Positions 7,114 to 11,743 of a stretch of DNA of 11,743 bases are shown in pieces (within the stretch, counting starts at the first letter, position 1; every line of letters starts with the position of its first letter). The notes under the pieces are model-generated. The model did no database searches, was not told the origin of the DNA, and saw only the letters and a program-made list of their open reading frames with translations. A program made the position numbers and the translations under genes. Source of the stretch: Lachnospiraceae bacterium (GTDB lineage: Bacteria > Bacillota > Clostridia > Lachnospirales > Lachnospiraceae); contig CAAGLJ010000244.1 of assembly GCA_900770785.1 (NCBI GenBank), positions 1 through 11,743 on the forward strand, read 5' to 3'.

Positions 7114-8226
7114 ATGGATGAAAACACAAAGGCAAAATTAGAGGAGAGCATAAAAGAGCTGCTGGCATTGGCCAGAAAGAAGAAAAACGTGCTGGAATAC
7201 CAGGAGGTTGTAGAATTTTTTGCCAATTTTTCGGTGGAAGAGGAGCAGCTGGAAAGGATAGTTGAGGCTCTGGAAAGAAGCGGTGTAGATGTACTTCGCA
7301 TTACTGAGGAGATTCCCGTAGAGGATGATGAGATTATTCTTTCTGAAGAGGATGAGGTGGATGTGGAAAACATTGACCTTAGCGTTCCTGACGGTGTCAG
7401 TATTGAAGATCCGGTAAGAATGTATCTGAAAGAAATAGGAAAGGTGCCTCTGCTCAGTGCGGAAGAAGAAATTGAACTGGCTCAGAGAATGGAGGAAGGA
7501 GATGAAGATGCCAAGAAGCGTCTGGCAGAAGCAAACCTTCGTCTGGTGGTCAGTATTGCCAAAAGATATGTGGGTCGCGGTATGCTCTTTCTGGATTTGA
7601 TCCAGGAGGGAAATTTGGGGTTAATCAAGGCCGTAGAAAAATTTGATTATCGTAAAGGCTACAAATTTTCCACCTATGCAACCTGGTGGATCAGACAGGC
7701 CATTACCAGAGCGATTGCGGATCAGGCAAGAACTATCCGTATTCCGGTACACATGGTAGAGACCATAAATAAGCTGATTCGGGTCAGCAGACAGCTTTTA
7801 CAGGAATTGGGCAGAGAGCCCAGTCCGGAAGAAATTGCGGAGGCCATGAATATGCCGGTGGAACGGGTAAGAGAAATTCTGAAGATTTCTCAGGAGCCGG
7901 TTTCCCTGGAAACTCCTATCGGTGAAGAGGAAGACAGCCATTTGGGTGATTTTATTCAGGATGATAATGTTCCCGTCCCTGCCGATGCGGCTGCTTTTAC
8001 CCTGTTAAAGGAGCAGCTGGTGGAGGTATTGGGAACTCTGACGGAAAGGGAGCAGATGGTGCTGCGTCTGAGATTCGGCCTGGATGACGGACGGGCAAGA
8101 ACTCTGGAAGAGGTTGGAAAAGAATTTAAGGTGACCAGAGAGCGTATCCGCCAGATTGAAGCCAAAGCCCTTCGTAAGCTGCGCCACCCCAGCAGAAGCC
8201 GCAAATTAAAGGATTATCTGGATTGA
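7114..8226 (+). CDS. rpoD: RNA polymerase primary sigma factor (SigA/RpoD)
   Basis: A 370-residue housekeeping sigma-70 factor, the size of Firmicute SigA and without the long non-conserved insert of proteobacterial RpoD. Region 1.1 covers about residues 5-60, followed by an acidic linker (about 64-88). Region 1.2 begins at SIEDPVRMYLKEIGKVPLL (96-114). Region 2 holds NLRLVVSIAKRY (141-152), LDLIQEGNLGLIKAVEKFD and the -10 recognition helix STYATWWIRQAITRAIADQ (186-204). Region 3.2 includes GDFIQDD (278-284). Region 4 ends in the -35-reading helix VTRERIRQIEAKALRKLRHP (340-359). The ATG at 7114 is preferred, with AAGGAG at 7097-7102, although the 11-nt spacing is long. An in-frame ATG at 7093 would add seven residues and has no site upstream. 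trmK begins 1 nt after the stop. Confidence 0.97.
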   Translation: MDENTKAKLEESIKELLALARKKKNVLEYQEVVEFFANFSVEEEQLERIVEALERSGVDVLRITEEIPVEDDEIILSEEDEVDVENIDLSVPDGVSIEDPVRMYLKEIGKVPLLSAEEEIELAQRMEEGDEDAKKRLAEANLRLVVSIAKRYVGRGMLFLDLIQEGNLGLIKAVEKFDYRKGYKFSTYATWWIRQAITRAIADQARTIRIPVHMVETINKLIRVSRQLLQELGREPSPEEIAEAMNMPVERVREILKISQEPVSLETPIGEEEDSHLGDFIQDDNVPVPADAAAFTLLKEQLVEVLGTLTEREQMVLRLRFGLDDGRARTLEEVGKEFKVTRERIRQIEAKALRKLRHPSRSRKLKDYLD

Positions 8227-8227
8227 T

Positions 8228-8980
8228 ATGGAGCTGTCAAAACGTTTACAGGCAGTTGCAGACCTTCTGTCGGAAGGCATGAGGGTTGCAGACATTGGCT
8301 GTGATCATGGCTTTTTGTCCATTTATCTGGTAGAAAGTGGAAAATCACCGGCCTGTATTGCCCTGGATGTGAATAAAGGCCCACTGGAAAGAGCCAGAGA
8401 GCATATTGACCGGCAGCGGCTTTCTACATATATTGAGACACGGCTTTCCAATGGAGCCTGTGGCCTGCGGTTTACAGAGACTGAAAAAAACAGACGGCTG
8501 GAGGTGGAGGCGGCTGTTTTGGCAGGTATGGGCGGAAAGCTGATGATTCGGCTTGTTGAGGAAAGTCTGGATAAATTTTGTGCCATGCAGGAATTTATTC
8601 TCCAGCCCCAGTCGGAAATTGCCCAGGTTCGCTCTTTTCTTCGCCAGAAGGGATTTGGAATTACCGCAGAGGATATGGTACTGGAGGAAGGGAAATTCTA
8701 TCCTATAATGAAGGTGGAGGCAGGAAAAGGCCGACCCTGCCCTGAAAGCGCTGGGGAAAGGGAAAGACAGGAGTTGTATGATTGCTTTGGAGAACATTTG
8801 CTGACCCAAATGCATCCTGTTTTAAGGCGGTTTCTTGAACGGGAAAAGGCTCTTTATGAAGGGATTTTAGAAGAATTAGGACGGCAGAACACGATAAAAG
8901 CCATGCACAGGCGACAGGAAGTAGAAGAAAGAATAAGAAAAACAGTACAGGGATTGGAATGGTTTAAGGATGAAATGTAA
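8228..8980 (+). CDS. trmK: tRNA (adenine(22)-N1)-methyltransferase TrmK
   Basis: A 250-residue class I SAM-dependent methyltransferase. The family methylates N1 of adenine 22 in the D-loop region of tRNAs. SAM motif I is VADIGCDHGFLSIYL (20-34) and the acidic residue for the SAM ribose is in IALDVN (44-49). The TrmK-specific GMGG (100-103) and LQPQ (125-128) blocks are present. The C-terminal third is helical and charged, as in the family coiled-coil. The gene starts 1 nt after the rpoD stop; the nearest Shine-Dalgarno-like AAAGGA (8208-8213) is 14 nt away, so translational coupling to rpoD is likely. It overlaps the next gene by 11 nt. The rpoD-trmK-nif3 order is common in Firmicutes. Confidence 0.93.
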   Translation: MELSKRLQAVADLLSEGMRVADIGCDHGFLSIYLVESGKSPACIALDVNKGPLERAREHIDRQRLSTYIETRLSNGACGLRFTETEKNRRLEVEAAVLAGMGGKLMIRLVEESLDKFCAMQEFILQPQSEIAQVRSFLRQKGFGITAEDMVLEEGKFYPIMKVEAGKGRPCPESAGERERQELYDCFGEHLLTQMHPVLRRFLEREKALYEGILEELGRQNTIKAMHRRQEVEERIRKTVQGLEWFKDEM

Positions 8981-9755
8981 GGAAGTAATGGAGTGTCTGG
9001 AAAAGCTGGCTCCCGGATTTTATGCGGAAGGCTGGGATAATGTAGGTCTTTTAACGGGAAGAGAGGACAAGGAGGTGGAAAAAATTCTTCTGGCTCTGGA
9101 TCCGTCTGCTTCGGTGATTGAACAGGCCTGTGAATGGGGGGCAGATATGCTGATTACCCATCATCCCCTGATTTTTTCTCCCATGAAATCCATTACCACC
9201 AAAGATTTTATCGGAAAGCGGGTGTATCGTTTAATTCGGGAGGATATTTCCTATTATGCGATGCATACTAATTTTGATGTAATGGGAATGGCAGAAGGGG
9301 TGGCAGAGCAGCTGGAGCTGGAAGAACATCAGGTGCTGGAGGTGACCTTCCAGGAGGGTATTTCCAGGGAGGGAATAGGCCGGATAGGAAATTTTCCCAC
9401 TGCCATGACTTTGAAGGAATGTGCCTTCTATATTAAAGAAAAGTGTGATTTACCCAGTCTTAGAGTGTTTGGAGACCCAGAGAAGGTAATACAGAGGATT
9501 GCTCTGGTACCCGGCTCTGGAAAAAGCTATATTAAGCAGGCCATCGGTCAGGGAGCAGAGGTTTTCCTTACAGGAGATATTGGACACCACGAGGGGCTGG
9601 ACGCTGTGGAACAGAACCTGGCGGTTATTGATGCAGGCCATTTTGGCCTGGAGAAGATTTTTTCCTCTTATATGGAGGAAGTGTTAAAGCGGGAGCTGCC
9701 TGGCTTAAAGATACAGGCTGCCAGGGAAGAGGATCCTTTCTGGACTTGTATTTAA
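8970..9755 (+). CDS. Nif3-family dinuclear metal center protein (YqfO-like)
   Basis: A 261-residue Nif3/YqfO-type protein, often annotated as a GTP cyclohydrolase I type 2 homolog, though the true function is unsettled. The family ligands for the two-metal site are all visible: H64 and H65 (THHPLIF), H99 and D103 (MHTNFD), and H224 and E228 (AGHFGLE). The opening block, LAPGFYAEGWDNVGLLTG (13-30), is typical. At about 260 residues it is the short form, lacking the extra domain that makes B. subtilis YqfO about 370 residues. The start at 8970 matches family N-termini and overlaps trmK by 11 nt. Only AAGG abuts the ATG, so coupling to trmK translation is likely. ATG 8988, with AAGGA 4 nt upstream, is a less likely alternative that would trim six residues. 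Confidence 0.93.
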   Translation: MKCKEVMECLEKLAPGFYAEGWDNVGLLTGREDKEVEKILLALDPSASVIEQACEWGADMLITHHPLIFSPMKSITTKDFIGKRVYRLIREDISYYAMHTNFDVMGMAEGVAEQLELEEHQVLEVTFQEGISREGIGRIGNFPTAMTLKECAFYIKEKCDLPSLRVFGDPEKVIQRIALVPGSGKSYIKQAIGQGAEVFLTGDIGHHEGLDAVEQNLAVIDAGHFGLEKIFSSYMEEVLKRELPGLKIQAAREEDPFWTCI

Positions 9756-9780
9756 GAAAACGAATAGTGGGGATAAAGAT

Positions 9781-9806
9781 GCCGGCTTGGCTTATGGACA
9801 AGCGGC
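9781..9806 (+). promoter_or_regulatory. Hairpin in the leader of the kinase gene
   Basis: GCCG (9781-9784), a bulged G, then CTTG (9786-9789) pair with CAAG (9799-9802) and CGGC (9803-9806) around a 9-nt loop, giving eight pairs with one bulge. It lies in the 72-nt gap after nif3, ending 8 nt before the kinase ribosome binding site. No T-run follows, so it is not an intrinsic terminator. A role in translation or mRNA processing is possible but unproven. Confidence 0.3.
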
Positions 9807-9827
9807 AGAAAAATAAAGGAGATAGTG

Positions 9828-11486
9828 ATGCTGACAGTAAAAGTGAATGGGGAAAAGAGACAATATGCCAAGGGAACTGCCTTTGAAGAGATAGCAAGGG
9901 AGTTTCAGGAAAGCTTCGACCATACTATCGTACTGGTAATCGAAGGCGGAAAAATCAAAGAGCTTCATAAGACACTTCAGAGGGATAGTACCGAAATTCT
10001 TTTTTTGACCAGAAGGGATAAAATCGGATATTCCACTTATGTAAGAAGTGCAACCCTGCTTCTGGTTAAAGCAATCCATGATGTGGTTGGAAATGTTATG
10101 AAGGGTAAGATTAAGGTGGAATTTTCCTTGGGGCCGGCATATTACTGTTCGGTGAAAGGAGATTTCCAGATAGATGATGCTCTGATCGGGAAAATCAAGG
10201 AAAGGATGCAAAAGCTGGTTGAAGCAGATCTTCCGATTACGAAGAAGGCTTACCCCATAGATAAAGCCAGGGAGATCATTGCCGAACAGGGGATGGAGGC
10301 GAAGGAACAGCTATTCTGGTATCGCCGCAGCTCCTATGTGAATCTTTACTGTCTGGAGGATTATTACGATTATAATTATGGTTATATGGTTCCCTCTACA
10401 GGCTATATCAATCAGTTTGAGCTGGAGAGCTACAAAGACGGACTTTTATTGATTTTGCCGACCACGGAGGAACCAAACTGCTTAAGCAGCTTTGAACCCC
10501 GGGAAAAATTGTTCGATACGCTGATGGAGTCTACCTACTGGGCGGAGGATATTGGTGTAAATACGGTGGGAGAACTGAACAGGGCTATTTGTGAGCAAAG
10601 ACTGCAGGAGGTGATTCTGATGCAGGAAGCTCTCCAGGAGAGAAAAATTGCAGAGATTGCCAGTGAAATAGCCGCCAGGGGCAATGTGAAATTTGTCATG
10701 ATTGCGGGCCCCTCTTCTTCAGGAAAGACCACCTTTTCCCATCGTTTGTCGGTGCAGCTGATGACTCATGGACTGAAGCCTCATCCCATTGCGGTGGATG
10801 ATTACTTTGTAAATCGTGAGCAGACCCCCAGAGATGAAAAAGGGGACTACAATTTTGAATGTCTGGAGGCCATTGACGTAGAGCAGTTTAACCGGGATAT
10901 GTGTGACCTGCTGGATGGAAAAACGGTGGAGATTCCCAGCTTTAATTTTAAGACGGGAACACGGGAGTATAAGGGAGATTACAAAACTCTGGGAGCAGAA
11001 GATATTCTGGTTATTGAGGGTATTCATGGGTTAAACGATAAGATGTCCTATGCCCTTCCCAAGGAGAGTAAGTTTAAAATTTATATCAGCGCATTAACCT
11101 GCTTAAACGTGGATGAGCATAACCGTATTCCTACTACGGATGGCAGACTGCTTAGACGTATGGTCAGGGACGCCAGGACAAGAGGAACCAGCGCAAAGCG
11201 GACGCTCCAGATGTGGGGCTCTGTCCGCAGGGGAGAAGAAGAGAATATTTTTCCTTATCAGGAGAGTGCAGATGCCATGTTCAATTCTGCAACCCTGTTT
11301 GAGCTTGCCATGCTGAAAATCTATGCAGAACCTCTGCTTTTTGGCATTTCAAAGGAAGAACCGGAATATTTTGAAGCCAAACGGCTGCTGAAATTCCTGG
11401 GGTATTTTTTGGGAGTAAGCAGCGAGGAACTTCCCATGAATTCCATAGTCAGAGAGTTTGTAGGAGGAAGCTGCTTTAAAGTGTAA
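9828..11486 (+). CDS. Uridine-kinase-like nucleoside kinase with ThrRS-like TGS/SAD N-terminus
   Basis: A 552-residue fusion protein. Residues 1-62 look like a TGS domain (MLTVKVNGEKRQYAKGTAFE start). Residues about 65-210 resemble the second additional (editing) domain of threonyl-tRNA synthetase. Residues about 285-490 are a P-loop kinase of the uridine kinase/phosphoribulokinase type, with Walker A GPSSSGKT (294-301), VDDYF with D324 and D325, and a Walker-B-like ILVIEGIHGL. The kinase part would transfer phosphate from ATP to a nucleoside or related substrate, but the true substrate is not fixed by sequence. The editing-type histidines are absent (R73 and L77 where ThrRS has HxxxH), so amino-acid editing is unlikely. 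ATG 9828 has AAAGGAG (9815-9821) at 6 nt; the in-frame GTG 9825 is too close to it. This domain order is a known Firmicute family usually annotated nucleoside or uridine kinase. Confidence 0.88.
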   Translation: MLTVKVNGEKRQYAKGTAFEEIAREFQESFDHTIVLVIEGGKIKELHKTLQRDSTEILFLTRRDKIGYSTYVRSATLLLVKAIHDVVGNVMKGKIKVEFSLGPAYYCSVKGDFQIDDALIGKIKERMQKLVEADLPITKKAYPIDKAREIIAEQGMEAKEQLFWYRRSSYVNLYCLEDYYDYNYGYMVPSTGYINQFELESYKDGLLLILPTTEEPNCLSSFEPREKLFDTLMESTYWAEDIGVNTVGELNRAICEQRLQEVILMQEALQERKIAEIASEIAARGNVKFVMIAGPSSSGKTTFSHRLSVQLMTHGLKPHPIAVDDYFVNREQTPRDEKGDYNFECLEAIDVEQFNRDMCDLLDGKTVEIPSFNFKTGTREYKGDYKTLGAEDILVIEGIHGLNDKMSYALPKESKFKIYISALTCLNVDEHNRIPTTDGRLLRRMVRDARTRGTSAKRTLQMWGSVRRGEEENIFPYQESADAMFNSATLFELAMLKIYAEPLLFGISKEEPEYFEAKRLLKFLGYFLGVSSEELPMNSIVREFVGGSCFKV

Positions 11487-11511
11487 TATAATATAATTTA
11501 ATTTAATTTAA
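11484..11511. repeat. Five-base A/T repeat between the kinase gene and rnpB
   Basis: Two TAATA units are followed by three TAATT units and a final TAA, an unbroken 5-bp period over 28 bp. The repeat begins with the kinase stop codon (11484-11486) and runs into the 5' edge of the RNase P RNA. It contains two overlapping perfect TATAAT hexamers (11487-11492 and 11492-11497). No matching -35 hexamer lies at 16-18 bp, so promoter function is possible but not supported by a full consensus. Confidence 0.8.
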
Positions 11512-11743
11512 GTGGGACAAGTGATCGCGGCTGTCGTAAGACAGGTGAGGAAAGTCCGGGCTTCACAGGGCAGGATGCCGGATAACGTCCGGTGGAGGCG
11601 ACTCCAAGGCCAGTGCAACAGAAATAAACCGCCGGTATATATGCAAAGCAAACGTACCGGTAAGGGTGGAAAGGCAGTGTAAGAGACTACCGCCCTTCTG
11701 GTAACAGAAGGGGCATATGTAAACCCCATCCGAAGCAAGACCA
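11512..11743 (+). ncRNA. rnpB: RNase P RNA, class A (3' end beyond window)
   Basis: This is the catalytic RNA of ribonuclease P, which cuts the 5' leaders from pre-tRNAs. The conserved core GAGGAAAGTCCGGGCT is at 11547-11562, and CAGTGCAACAGAAATAAACC, GGTAAGGGTGGAAAGG and AGCAAGACCA follow in order. Stems can be traced: P3 CTGTC/GACAG (11531-11544), P9 GGAG/CTCC (11594-11605), P12 CCGGTA/TACCGG (11632-11660) and P14 CCCTTCTG/CAGAAGGG (11693-11712). P3, P9 and P14 are closed by GNRA tetraloops (GTAA or GCGA). The layout is class A, not the Bacillus class B. The 5' end is approximate because the partner strand of P1 is past the window edge. Only about 25 nt separate it from the upstream kinase gene, so read-through may contribute to its transcription. 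Confidence 0.95.

Noticed and set aside
9779..9886. A 35-codon open frame starting at ATG 9779 that overlaps the kinase start and could be a leader peptide.
   Set aside because: It has only a weak G-rich stretch before its ATG, a very polar composition with no family resemblance, and it runs through the kinase ribosome binding site.

Overview
The window reads as chromosomal DNA from a Clostridia-type Firmicute, most likely a Lachnospiraceae member. Three things point there: a 370-residue primary sigma factor of the low-GC Gram-positive SigA size, strong AAGGAG-type ribosome binding sites, and a class A RNase P RNA (the Clostridia form, unlike the class B RNA of Bacillales). No mobile element, CRISPR array, tRNA or rRNA was seen. 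All gene names come from recognising family motifs by eye.

Left part (1-2806): the last codons of a gene entering from the left; then a small cysteine-rich protein of unknown function (243-701, +), probably with its own promoter. It converges on a two-gene minus-strand unit: an HHxxxDG condensation/alcohol-acetyltransferase-like enzyme (2806-1517), followed by a zinc-ribbon multi-pass membrane protein (1476-763). The two units share a hairpin terminator (754-781), and the membrane-protein stop codon falls inside it.

Middle (2807-4033): a 164-bp divergent promoter region in which two good promoter candidates overlap on opposite strands. The rightward one drives an lrgA-lrgB pair (CidA/LrgA plus LrgB/CidB membrane proteins).

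Right part (4034-11743, all +): a long run of housekeeping genes with no convincing terminator inside it: dGTPase-like HD hydrolase (dgt), DNA primase (dnaG), primary sigma factor (rpoD/sigA), tRNA adenine-N1 methyltransferase (trmK), a Nif3-family dinuclear-metal protein, a uridine-kinase-like protein fused to a threonyl-tRNA-synthetase-like N-terminus, and the RNase P RNA gene rnpB, cut off by the window edge. dnaG-rpoD is the Firmicute form of the macromolecular synthesis operon. rpoD, trmK and nif3 are packed within 1 nt or overlap, so translational coupling is likely. The cluster links replication priming, dNTP balance, transcription initiation, tRNA modification and tRNA processing.

Most of the window is ordinary core genome. 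The items most worth a second look are the uncharacterised cysteine-rich protein, the acyltransferase/zinc-ribbon membrane-protein pair, the kinase whose ThrRS-like editing domain has lost its histidines, the overlapping divergent promoters, and the five-base repeat joining the kinase gene to rnpB. No clearly new system was identified.
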